From positions 3,274,324 to 3,338,323 of the forward strand of contig NZ_LT559262.1 in assembly GCF_900083545.1 (NCBI RefSeq): a DNA stretch of 64,000 nt. Reading direction: 5' to 3'. A program made the position numbers and the translations under genes. This document shows, piece after piece, positions 26,901 through 34,232 of the stretch. Each line of letters starts with the position of its first letter. Positions within the stretch are counted from its first letter, which is position 1. This DNA is from Alistipes provencensis (lineage in GTDB: Bacteria > Bacteroidota > Bacteroidia > Bacteroidales > Rikenellaceae). The notes beneath the pieces are model-generated. The model was given only the letters and a program-made list of their open reading frames with translations, was not told where the DNA came from and ran no database searches.

Positions 26901-27348
26901 CGACACCCTTCTGCACGACCGAAGCATAAGCGACCGGATTCTTGTTCTCGTCGAACACCGTTCCCGTGATTACGAATCCGGCCGGCCGGCCGGCGGACGC
27001 CGCGGCGGTTTTCTGACGGGGGGGGGAAATCACGATCGTCCGGTCGACGATATTGTAACTCAATCCGGCTGAAGCGCAGAGCCTGTCCAGCGCCGTGCGC
27101 AGGTCGACGCCCGACACCTTTAAACTGACCTTGCGGCTGTCGTCCACATTCTGATTCACATAGAAGACCTGATAGCCCGACGCCTTCTTGATCGCCTGAA
27201 AGACCTCGCTCAAAGGCCGGTCGGTCACGTCGATCGTGATATTCTGCGCCCGCACCAGACAAGGAGCCAACACTACGACCGTTACAAACAACAAGCGCAT
27301 GAGACGCTCCGCAACAGTCTTCTTCACTTTTTCCGTATATGCAGCCAT
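23944..27348 (-). CDS. SusC/RagA TonB-dependent receptor with STN domain
   Basis: The 1134-residue outer-membrane transporter has, in order: a signal peptide to about residue 34, an STN (secretin/TonB N-terminal) domain about 36-110 (ITIDVTDRPLSEVFQAIKKA), a CarboxypepD_reg-like domain about 125-205, a plug (DPSFQVVDVRGMF, SVTILKDASASAIYGSRAAN) and a 22-strand barrel ending in SAQVNF. The STN domain is the part that signals to FecR, so this receptor is the likely trigger of the operon's ECF system. The coding strand has a run of nine C (27018-27026) just after the STN domain, encoding S-P-P-R, which may be slippage-prone. SusD follows 12 bp downstream. Confidence 0.93.
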   Translation of the reverse strand: MAAYTEKVKKTVAERLMRLLFVTVVVLAPCLVRAQNITIDVTDRPLSEVFQAIKKASGYQVFYVNQNVDDSRKVSLKVSGVDLRTALDRLCASAGLSYNIVDRTIVISPPRQKTAAASAGRPAGFVITGTVFDENKNPVAYASVVQKGVGHNGVSTDEKGCFRLTLPSGRTSVIVSCMGMKKQTIEVNNQSSFDIYLEPEVNDIAATVVTGYMPKAKNSFTGTAVLVKGDELRTVNNNSFFDALKVFDPSFQVVDVRGMFGSDPNYIPEQIEIRGQNSFPEISGSTLKTMTSLPIFILDGFEVKVQQVYDLDMNRIQSVTILKDASASAIYGSRAANGVIVIETKSPEPGALRVSYTLTGGVNIPDLSSYKLMNASQALEFQRLSGLFNPAREGEDGGYYLNSYNLIRKEILAGVDTYWLSKPLRVGLQHRHSVIIEGSVNRLRANQGNVRYQVNLSLGQNNGVMKESGRTTYGAGTKLIYSHSSLRITNDLQFSISRSDESPYGSFASYSKTLPYHREKDADGAYYRTLSLYNVAPEEMELAVSSSQLSPVYEAKYLSSFTHGDVTNVTNNTAIDWTIVSGLKVRGDFSVSSDFNRTDIYLSPMSYSYIRDNDNDVNDPSVLYARGKYTLNNDTNMTLAGKLMLSYTKQFDRHLVQTVVGGDLREVNRESDGYVVTGFMDDALDYVSYAVQYEPDSRPSGNESIVRSAGAYLNANYSYDDRYLVDLTGRIDGSSIYGSKQQTAPYWSAGVRWNIHNERFMKDRGVFSLLALRANIGTTGNQNFTQNQSKSMYTYLKPVYGNLFGTSVSVLGNPDLECQKTFNRNVGLELTVLKGLLNLDMNYYYNTTEGSLTSVTIAPSIGFSELKVNQGDIVNKGIDFSLSVTPVRTKEMLFSVTFNGRHNSNILSKISNTLKNYNKMVGERAESSSDANVFLFKEGESLNTIYGVRSFGINPGTGREEFLTKDGERTDVWRYEDMVPIGVGEAALEGYTGFNFRYKELEVGASFNYSFGADRYNFTLHEKIEGADPSVNNDVRALTERWKEPGQIARYKAIDDTTPTRSTSRFVQRENRLSLSSLRVAYTFPVERWGWKGISMLRLQLTANELFYLSTIRQERGLAYPYARTISFSAQVNF
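27018..27026 (-). repeat. Nine-nt G/C homopolymer inside SusC
   Basis: Nine consecutive G on the plus strand, nine C in the coding sense, at about codon 108 between the STN and CarboxypepD_reg domains. The present length keeps the frame open; gain or loss of one base would truncate the receptor after the STN domain. Confidence 0.85.
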
Positions 27349-27363
27349 GATGATTTTTAAAGT

Positions 27364-28842
27364 TTAGAATGCCTGAATTACGTTTACGGAACCCTCCGGA
27401 ATCGGCCATGTGTACCTGTCGGCCGTCACGGTCAGTTCCGTGCCGTCGGATTTGGGAATTCGGGGGCTGTTCAGCCGCTTGTAGTAGTAGAACAACTGTC
27501 CCTCGCCGAAAAACTCGCGGCGGTATTCCAGTTCGATGGCGTCGAGCAGCTCTGCGACGGTCAGTCCGGAGGTTTCGAGCTGCTCCGCCACCGTCGGAAT
27601 GTCGCGCGCCTTCTGCAACTCGGCAACTCTCGCCGCCGCGTCCGCTATGTTGTCGGCCGACTGGCGGACGAGCGCTTCGGCCTCGATCAGGGCTGCCTCG
27701 CCCAACTTGACGAAAGGAATGCGGCAGGGCAGCACGCTCTCATTTCCCGCCACCGACGTGTAGCCGTTGAGAACGGAGTTCTCGCCGAATTTGTACGCCA
27801 TGAACACGCGTGACGGATCGCTGTTGTCGAACCAGTCGCGGTAACGCGTATCCTTCGGATTGTCGAACAGAGCGGCATAATGCTTCGTCACGGATGCTCC
27901 GTCCCGGCCGTAAAGCGAAGCCGCCGACCGCGGGAACCCCCCGGGAAGCGTCGCGATGCCGAAAAGATGCTCGCGCGAGAAACTGTAATCGTCGCCGTAT
28001 TCGCCCGGACCGAAATAATAGAACACCCGGTAGCGCTTCTCGACTTTCGTCTGGTGTTCGAAAGCCCGGGACGCATAGGCTGCGGCCTGTTCATAATCGC
28101 CCTTATACAGGTAGACGCGGGCCAGCAGCGTTGTCACGGCATAGTAATTCAGACAGAAGGTGCGCAGCCGCGAGTCGATCTCCCCGGGGAGCACGGTCCC
28201 CAGCGTAAAGCCATTCAACACGGGATCCGCCGTTTCGAGTTCCGATGCGGCCCGTTCGAGATCGGCGATCACCCTGCCGACGAACGCCTCGGTCGAGAGC
28301 GGCTCGGAAGCCGTCATTCCGAAACGGACCATATAGGGCAGTCCGACGAAATCCGGATCGACGGCATACGCCGGATGGAACAGCCGCAGCAGTTCGAAGT
28401 GCAGGGCCGCACGCAATCCGTAAAGCTCTCCCGTGATAATCCGCTTCCGGGATTTCGAATTGAACACGATCTTCGTAGTTTCGATATGCGCAATCACGTT
28501 GTTGCAAGCAGCAATGGCCTTGTACATATCCACGAACGTCTGTTCGATGGCCGTGCGGAACGCGGCATCGGCGTAGTCGAGATCGGCCGCGGCCCGGAAA
28601 TCCGTGCCGGCGGGCTGAAAGTTCTGTCCCATGAATTCCAGTTCGCCGACCGAAAGCATGCGCCCGTAGAGGCTTTCCGCGCGCAACTGGGTATAGACAT
28701 CGGTCAGGGCGTTGAGAAAAGCGTTTTCATTGCGGAAGAAACGATCTTCGGAGACCGAGGTTCCGTCGGGAGTCGTATCGAACCATTCGCTGCACGACAC
28801 CGACGCGACGCATAAGAACAACAGCAGGTATATTTTTTTCAT
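27364..28842 (-). CDS. SusD/RagB-family surface lipoprotein, first pair
   Basis: The 492-residue lipoprotein (MKKIYLLLFLCVASVSCSEW) has the SusD plan: FLNALTDVYTQLRAESLYGR near the N terminus, YGLRAALHFELLRLFHPAYA in the helical core, and the C-terminal segment EYRREFFGEGQLFYYYKRLN. It is the partner of the short SusC-like receptor encoded 20 bp upstream and lies 15 bp before the second SusC gene. Sequence similarity to the second SusD is low apart from the family motifs, so the two pairs are unlikely to be a recent duplication. Confidence 0.9.
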   Translation of the reverse strand: MKKIYLLLFLCVASVSCSEWFDTTPDGTSVSEDRFFRNENAFLNALTDVYTQLRAESLYGRMLSVGELEFMGQNFQPAGTDFRAAADLDYADAAFRTAIEQTFVDMYKAIAACNNVIAHIETTKIVFNSKSRKRIITGELYGLRAALHFELLRLFHPAYAVDPDFVGLPYMVRFGMTASEPLSTEAFVGRVIADLERAASELETADPVLNGFTLGTVLPGEIDSRLRTFCLNYYAVTTLLARVYLYKGDYEQAAAYASRAFEHQTKVEKRYRVFYYFGPGEYGDDYSFSREHLFGIATLPGGFPRSAASLYGRDGASVTKHYAALFDNPKDTRYRDWFDNSDPSRVFMAYKFGENSVLNGYTSVAGNESVLPCRIPFVKLGEAALIEAEALVRQSADNIADAAARVAELQKARDIPTVAEQLETSGLTVAELLDAIELEYRREFFGEGQLFYYYKRLNSPRIPKSDGTELTVTADRYTWPIPEGSVNVIQAF

Positions 28843-28862
28843 TTCGTATCTTCTTTAAGCGG

Positions 28863-31544
28863 TTAGAAAGTCGCCCGAAGCGACAGCGTGACGGTCCGCG
28901 TATACGGATAGACCGTTCCGCGCTGCATGTCGACGTCCGAACAATAGAAGAGGTTGCTCCCCGTGAGGTAAAGGGCCAGATTGCGCATGTAAAGCTTGCC
29001 GGCGGCCTTGGCCCCGAAAACATACCCGATCTGCACGGCCGAGAAATTCAAGGCGTCGAACCGTTCCACGAATCGTTGCAGCCGGACCGGTTCGCCGTCG
29101 AACGCGCGGCGGTATTTCGGGTTCATCGCCCGCCGGTCGAGGTTGTAGAGCGGACTGCCGAACTGCACATCATACAACGTCCGGTTGAATGCCTGTCCGC
29201 CGATCCGGTAATCGAACGCGGCTCCGAAATGCCACCGGCCCCATGCCACGTTGACGCCGAAATTGCCTTTCAGGTCGGGGTCCGCACATCCCGCCGCAAC
29301 GGATTCGCCCGCAGCCCGTTCGGTCGTTCCGTCGAACGAACTTTCCGCCGCATAGATAGCATTCACGGACTCGCCCTCCGACAGCGGAGCCTCGCCCTCC
29401 GACAGCGTTCCGTTATACCACGCTGCGAAGAAGCCCGGCAGTTCCTCGATCCGGTTCCGGTTGTGGCTGCCGGACGTGAAAGCCGAGACGGAAAGTCCCG
29501 GACGGCTGTAAAGAGTCGCGTTCAGGTAATATTCCAGCCCCGAATTCCGGACCCGTCCTCCGTTGGATACGTTATGCCGGTAACCGCTCGCCAGCGGCAG
29601 CCGATCGACAATCATGAGGTCTTTCGAATCATTGTTGTAATACTCGACGCGCAGCCGGAGCGCATGCGCGAACTCGGCCTGCAACGCCACGCTGCGGCTC
29701 ACGAGCGTACGCCATTTCAGATCGGGATTGGGCATCTGATCGACCGAAGCCCCGACCAGATAGTAGTTGTAGACATACTCGTTGTCGATATTGCTGCTGT
29801 AAGCGACCACATAATCGGAATTCAGGGCATCGACCGCTCCCGAAGTGCCGATCGACGCGCTCAGCGTCAGGCGGTCGATCCAGTCAGCCCGGCGCATGAA
29901 ATGCTCCCGACCGATGTTCCAAGCCGCCGACACGCCGTAAAACAGGGCCGTCCTTTCACCGGGCGCAAGCAGCGACGAACGGTCGAGATGCGCCGTTCCG
30001 GCAACCGTATAACGCTCGTCGTAGGAGTAGTGCGCCGAAAGCGTTCCGCTCACCGTCCGGTCGTAATAGCGCCAAGCATAAGGCGCCGCATTCGGATCGT
30101 AGGCCTTGGTGAAAGAGATGTAGCCCATCTTGTCCGAAGGGATTCCCACGCCGGCATAGCTTTCCATATTGTAAGTGCCGCTGAAAATCCCGGCTTGCAG
30201 CGAAGCGCCGTAGGACGACCGGCCGCACGAACCGCGATAGGTAAGATCCACCGCCCCGTCGTAGGTCTGGATCGACGACCGTGCAATTCCGTAACGTCCC
30301 GTATAGGAGTCGGTCGTCAGCGACGCATAGCGTATCGAACCGGGCGATACATAGGTGTCCGTGCGGATGAAGTCGCGCACGAACGAGAAGCGTCCGTTGA
30401 CCGAAAATCCGGCTCCCATGTCCAGCGAAAGGCGTACGTTGTCGAAGATCGAATAGGTCCGGCATTTGTTGTGCGAGCCGAGCGTCAGTTCGTAGAGCGG
30501 ATTTTCGAACCGCACAGCATCCTCTTCGTGCCCCATCGTTTTGAGGTATCCCCCATGCCCGTTATCGGGGTCGAGCCAGCGGGGTGTGCGGGCATAGTCG
30601 CCCAGCGTACCGAAGAGTTTCGAATTTTTCTCCGTTTTGTCGTAAGTCAGATCATTCGAAATCCGGAACGACTTGTAACGATACTCGATATAGGCCCCCA
30701 GACCGAGAATATCCTTTTCCACACCCTCGACGACGCCCTTTCCGGAGGGAGCGATGCGCCCCGTCAGGGCATATTTCACATTGTCGTCCCCGCCGTCGAC
30801 GGTTATCTTGTGCCGGTGCCGGAAAACGGTGCGCGTGAGCCGATTCAGCCAGTCGACGTTCTTTCCCGACGCCTTGTGCTGCTGCATCGAGGCGGCGCTG
30901 CCCGTCGTAAGCCCCTCGCGTTCGACCAGCGCGAGCTGCTCCGAAGCGCTCATCATGTCGTAAGACCCCAGATCGGCCCATTCCACGATACCGTCGAACA
31001 TGTAACGCACTTTGAGCGGCCCCTTGACCGGCTTCTGCGTCTTCATCTCCACGACGCCGTCAGCGCCCCGGATACCGTATTGGGCCAGCGAAACGGGGTC
31101 TTTGCGGATAATGATCTGCCGGACGTCGTTGATGTCCATATCGAAAAACTTCCGGGCGTCGACCAGAGCCCCGTCGATAATGTACACGGGACGCGACGGT
31201 TTGACCGCCTCATCCCGGGCCCACCGTTTCGAACCGCGAACGGTCATGTCCCCTGCCCCGTAAACCGGGTCGGAGCCATGCTCCTGCTCCCACGAATTAC
31301 TGATCGAAGGATCGTAAAATGAAATGGCCTTCCACAGGTCGACGGGATCGACCGCCCGGATCTGGGAGGCCGTAATCACGAGATCGCCGGCAGCGACACG
31401 ATCCGTCTGCACGGGCAGCCGCAGCACGGCGGAATCCCGCACGGGAGACTTCGCAGCAGCGGTTCCGCACCACACGACCAGCATCAGATGCAGCCAGAAA
31501 CGAGCCGAACGGCAGACATTCAGAGCGTAGATTTGCTTCATCAA
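28863..31544 (-). CDS. Short SusC-like TonB-dependent receptor without STN
   Basis: The 893-residue outer-membrane receptor has a signal peptide (LHLMLVVWCGTAAA) and enters the plug domain almost at once (VITASQIRAVDPVDLWKAIS, VYIIDGALVDARKFFDMDIN, YGIRGADGVVEMKTQKP), then a barrel ending in YTRTVTLSLRATF. It lacks both the STN and the CarboxypepD_reg domains seen in the second SusC, which explains the roughly 240-residue difference, and no typical TonB box is seen. It directly follows FecR (53 bp) and precedes its SusD. A tandem LSEGE repeat is encoded near 29370-29410. Confidence 0.88.
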   Translation of the reverse strand: MMKQIYALNVCRSARFWLHLMLVVWCGTAAAKSPVRDSAVLRLPVQTDRVAAGDLVITASQIRAVDPVDLWKAISFYDPSISNSWEQEHGSDPVYGAGDMTVRGSKRWARDEAVKPSRPVYIIDGALVDARKFFDMDINDVRQIIIRKDPVSLAQYGIRGADGVVEMKTQKPVKGPLKVRYMFDGIVEWADLGSYDMMSASEQLALVEREGLTTGSAASMQQHKASGKNVDWLNRLTRTVFRHRHKITVDGGDDNVKYALTGRIAPSGKGVVEGVEKDILGLGAYIEYRYKSFRISNDLTYDKTEKNSKLFGTLGDYARTPRWLDPDNGHGGYLKTMGHEEDAVRFENPLYELTLGSHNKCRTYSIFDNVRLSLDMGAGFSVNGRFSFVRDFIRTDTYVSPGSIRYASLTTDSYTGRYGIARSSIQTYDGAVDLTYRGSCGRSSYGASLQAGIFSGTYNMESYAGVGIPSDKMGYISFTKAYDPNAAPYAWRYYDRTVSGTLSAHYSYDERYTVAGTAHLDRSSLLAPGERTALFYGVSAAWNIGREHFMRRADWIDRLTLSASIGTSGAVDALNSDYVVAYSSNIDNEYVYNYYLVGASVDQMPNPDLKWRTLVSRSVALQAEFAHALRLRVEYYNNDSKDLMIVDRLPLASGYRHNVSNGGRVRNSGLEYYLNATLYSRPGLSVSAFTSGSHNRNRIEELPGFFAAWYNGTLSEGEAPLSEGESVNAIYAAESSFDGTTERAAGESVAAGCADPDLKGNFGVNVAWGRWHFGAAFDYRIGGQAFNRTLYDVQFGSPLYNLDRRAMNPKYRRAFDGEPVRLQRFVERFDALNFSAVQIGYVFGAKAAGKLYMRNLALYLTGSNLFYCSDVDMQRGTVYPYTRTVTLSLRATF

Positions 31545-31597
31545 TTAATCATTAAGGGTTAGACATTCGAGTTTCCATTCCGATTCGTCGTCAGGCA

Positions 31598-32776
31598 TCA
31601 GCGTCTGTCGACGTACAACATTCCGTCTTCATAGCGGAGTACGATCGGCATATGCGCTTCATACAGCACCCGGAACAGATAATCCAGACCTCCGTCCTTG
31701 CTGATCTGACCGGTAAACGTATATTTCTCCAAATCGGAATCGGTGATGTCGTAGCGGAAGTCGTACCAGCGGGAGACGATCCGCAAAGCCTCCGACAAGG
31801 GGGTGTTTTCGAACACAAATTCCCGGTCCATCCATGCCGTGTAGACTTTGGTGTTGACGCGTGCCACCGAGAAAGTATCGGTTCCCGTCTCGTGAACGAC
31901 CTGTTCGCCCGGGGTGAGAACGATCTCCTCCCCGTTCCGGCCGCTGTCGGGTATGATCCGCACGCTGCCTTCGACAAGCGTCGAACGGCAGATCCGTTCG
32001 TCGGCATAGGCCGTGACGTTGAACTGCGTACCCAGCACCTCGATACTGTATCCGTTCACCTCTACGACGAAAGGCCGCCCTGCATCATGCGCCACATCGA
32101 AATAGGCCTCGCCGACCAACGACACGGTGCGCACGTCCTTCGAGAATGCCGAAGGATAGACCAGTTCCGATTCCGCATTGAGATGAACGGTCGTGCCGTC
32201 TTCCAGAAGGACGGAATAATAACCGCCGCGGGGAACCGAAAGCCTGTTCTGCACGACCTCGGCCTCCGCATCGGCCGTATACACCAGCCGGTCGTCGCCG
32301 CTGCGCTCGATATGGCCGCCCCGAACGTCGATCGACAGCGATTCGTCGCCGTGCAGATCGTAACACCTGTCCCCGTCTACGATCAGCCGGGCCTTATCCG
32401 TCGCAGGGGTATAGTCGCGTGCGAGTTCGCAACAAACGCGGTCCATCGCCGCCCCGGCGTTGTCCCGATGCCAATCGAAACACGACAGCACGACAATGAC
32501 TGCGACGGCGGCCGCAATTCCGTAATAGGACCGGCGACGATACATCGGTTTCGGCCGGTCGTTCATTTCCAGCCGTGTTTTCAGCGCGGCGAAAGTTTCG
32601 TCGAGCGGCAGCGGTTCCGCCGGTTCCCCGGCATAGAACCTGCGGGCGCGTTCGTAATATTCCCGATGCCGGGAATCGGACCGAAGCCATTTTTCGAATT
32701 CGGCCTGCTCTTTCTCATCCGCCGTATGATCCAGCACTTTACGGAAGAGGGTCCAATCAATCGTTTTTTTCGTCAT
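31598..32776 (-). CDS. FecR-type anti-sigma factor
   Basis: The 392-residue inner-membrane regulator has a cytoplasmic N-terminal anti-sigma part (about 1-95), one helix (GIAAAVAVIVVLSCF, around 100), then the periplasmic FecR domain (VPRGGYYSVLLEDGTTVHLN, ELVYPSAFSKDVRTVSLVGE, VLGTQFNVTAYADE) and a C-terminal DUF4974-like domain (FVFENTPLSEALRIVSRWYD). It holds the ECF sigma factor encoded upstream until a receptor STN domain signals. I chose ATG 32776 (MTKKTIDWTLFRK), since the frame before it is not protein-like. The 162-bp gap to the sigma gene contains no hairpin terminator that I can see. Confidence 0.9.
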   Translation of the reverse strand: MTKKTIDWTLFRKVLDHTADEKEQAEFEKWLRSDSRHREYYERARRFYAGEPAEPLPLDETFAALKTRLEMNDRPKPMYRRRSYYGIAAAVAVIVVLSCFDWHRDNAGAAMDRVCCELARDYTPATDKARLIVDGDRCYDLHGDESLSIDVRGGHIERSGDDRLVYTADAEAEVVQNRLSVPRGGYYSVLLEDGTTVHLNAESELVYPSAFSKDVRTVSLVGEAYFDVAHDAGRPFVVEVNGYSIEVLGTQFNVTAYADERICRSTLVEGSVRIIPDSGRNGEEIVLTPGEQVVHETGTDTFSVARVNTKVYTAWMDREFVFENTPLSEALRIVSRWYDFRYDITDSDLEKYTFTGQISKDGGLDYLFRVLYEAHMPIVLRYEDGMLYVDRR

Positions 32777-32974
32777 AGAGTACAATGGCAACGATCCGGG
32801 ATGCGCATTCACCCGATTGGGGAACGCGGATTGTTCCAGAAAAATGAAATCGCCGGCGGAGTACCGCGACCGGCAAGAACAGATACCTGACTAACCAAAA
32901 CAACGACCCGGACCGATCGTTTTAATTAAAGTAAACTTTCAGACGAAAAATGGGGGACAAACGAGCCCGATTTT

Positions 32975-33523
32975 TTACAAAAAAACCGAAAAAAGACATT
33001 TCATGCCCTCCCTGAGGGCTTTAAGCGCACGTTTGATGTGTGTTTTGACCGTAGCTTCGGATACATGCATGACTTCGGCAATGGCCTTGATCCGCATATT
33101 TCCGACGAAATGCATTTCCAGAGCTTCGCGGCCGCGTTCGGGAAGCGCATTCAAAGCATGCCGCAAACGCAATTCAATGGCATAACGGTCATCATCCGGC
33201 TCGTCGTCGAACAGGAATTCGGCAAAAGCCGCGGCTTCGGCATATTTCCGGTCATTGCAGTCCCGGATGTCAAGCGACCGGAGATAGTTCAGACAGTTGC
33301 TGCGTACCAGCCGGTAAAGAAGCGCTGCCACGTTACCCTCATCGCGGATTTTATCCGGATTGTTCCACACCCACGCAAAAGCGTCGTGCACAAGATCCTT
33401 GGCCGTTTCCGAATCATACGCATACTGCATGGCAAAACGATAAAGCACAGGCATATAGTAGTTGTAAACCATCTCAAAATGATCTACATCGCGCTGCTTT
33501 ATGCTGGATACGAGGATCTTCAT
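32975..33523 (-). CDS. ECF RNA polymerase sigma factor
   Basis: The 182-residue protein has the sigma-2 region (YRFAMQYAYDSETAKDLVHD then AFAWVWNN) and sigma-4 (ALNALPERGREALEMHF, helix-turn-helix IAEVMHVSEATVKTHIKRAL). It is the first gene of the operon that runs to 9791 and is paired with the FecR gene downstream. Such pairs activate their own SusC/SusD genes when the receptor is occupied. A -7/-33 promoter (33566-33595) lies 42 bp upstream of the start. Confidence 0.92.
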   Translation of the reverse strand: MKILVSSIKQRDVDHFEMVYNYYMPVLYRFAMQYAYDSETAKDLVHDAFAWVWNNPDKIRDEGNVAALLYRLVRSNCLNYLRSLDIRDCNDRKYAEAAAFAEFLFDDEPDDDRYAIELRLRHALNALPERGREALEMHFVGNMRIKAIAEVMHVSEATVKTHIKRALKALREGMKCLFSVFL

Positions 33524-33565
33524 TTCCTGCCTCTGCTCCTTGCGAACAAGAACCTAACTCGATTG

Positions 33566-33595
33566 CAAATATAACCATTCTATGAATTTTCCAAA
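33566..33595 (-). promoter_or_regulatory. Promoter of the ECF-sigma-led operon
   Basis: On the minus strand TATATTTG (33566-33573) matches TAnnTTTG, with TTTG (33592-33595) 18 bp upstream as the -33 element. This is a good housekeeping-type promoter, so basal transcription of sigma and FecR is probably constitutive. Confidence 0.65.
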
Positions 33596-33599
33596 CCTT

Positions 33600-34230
33600 T
33601 CGCACTGAAAAATTGAAAGCCAACCGTCAAAAACAAGCCAGAATACGCGATAAAAAACAATGAGACAATACGCCATATCGAACCCAGCCATCCATCGGCA
33701 TTACAGATCCTCGGCACATGACAGAGACGAAAAAGCGCTAAATATCAGCATCATCAAGACCGAAAAATTCTTAACGCAGTCATATAAAATCGACAAATGC
33801 CATTCCCATATATAAGGTTGTAACGATTTGTAAGAAATGTGCGAATCAGGGCTTCATACACCTCATGGCGCATCGACCAAGTTCATGCGCACTCGGCACG
33901 AGGCGCAGAACCAACGGCAACGCTACACGGCGGAGACCGAAGGTTGAGCGGCATCAAATACACATTCAACAATGGACATCCGGTACGAAGCCGAAAACCG
34001 CAGCGACGAACAAGGCAGCAGCCAAACTCGTCACTATTTGTTTCTCGCTCGGCATGACAAAATCGCTTTTTACTGCTGTCGCAAATAGAGTGGTTTGTTC
34101 CGTCCGGACAAACCGAACGGGTAACAAACGAGTAACAAAATGTACCCTATTAACGGCTAAATTCGGAAAACACGAAAAAGAAGGGAAAAAGAAATACGAA
34201 ATTATATATACCTAAAAATCAATTTCTTAT
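33600..34230. other. AT-rich right end of the element, no recognisable gene
   Basis: About 630 bp of distinctly AT-richer DNA. Two plus-strand open frames (33839-34057 and 33865-34215) encode Arg/Lys/Thr-rich sequences with no recognisable domain; I do not call them genes. Short direct repeats occur: TTGTAA at 33818-33823 and 33828-33833, GTAACAAA at 34121-34128 and 34132-34139. They could be recombinase arm sites near the element end, but they are short. Confidence 0.4.
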
Positions 34231-34232
34231 AT

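Noticed and set aside
21745..27072. A 1775-codon open frame on the plus strand through the SusC/SusD/DUF4843 genes
   Set aside because: It is antisense to four well-recognised genes, has no signal peptide or domain, and such long antisense frames arise from GC-rich third-position bias. Similar shadows lie at 6396-8159, 11173-13032, 50811-53465 and 57935-61543.
29368..29410. A 17-bp sequence repeated 20 bp apart, considered as a CRISPR-like or slippage repeat
   Set aside because: Only two copies, in frame inside the short SusC gene, encoding a duplicated LSEGE loop; no spacer structure.
33839..34215. Two overlapping plus-strand frames of 72 and 116 codons in the AT-rich spacer
   Set aside because: Arg/Lys/Thr-rich low-complexity products with no domain, no promoter and no conserved motif.
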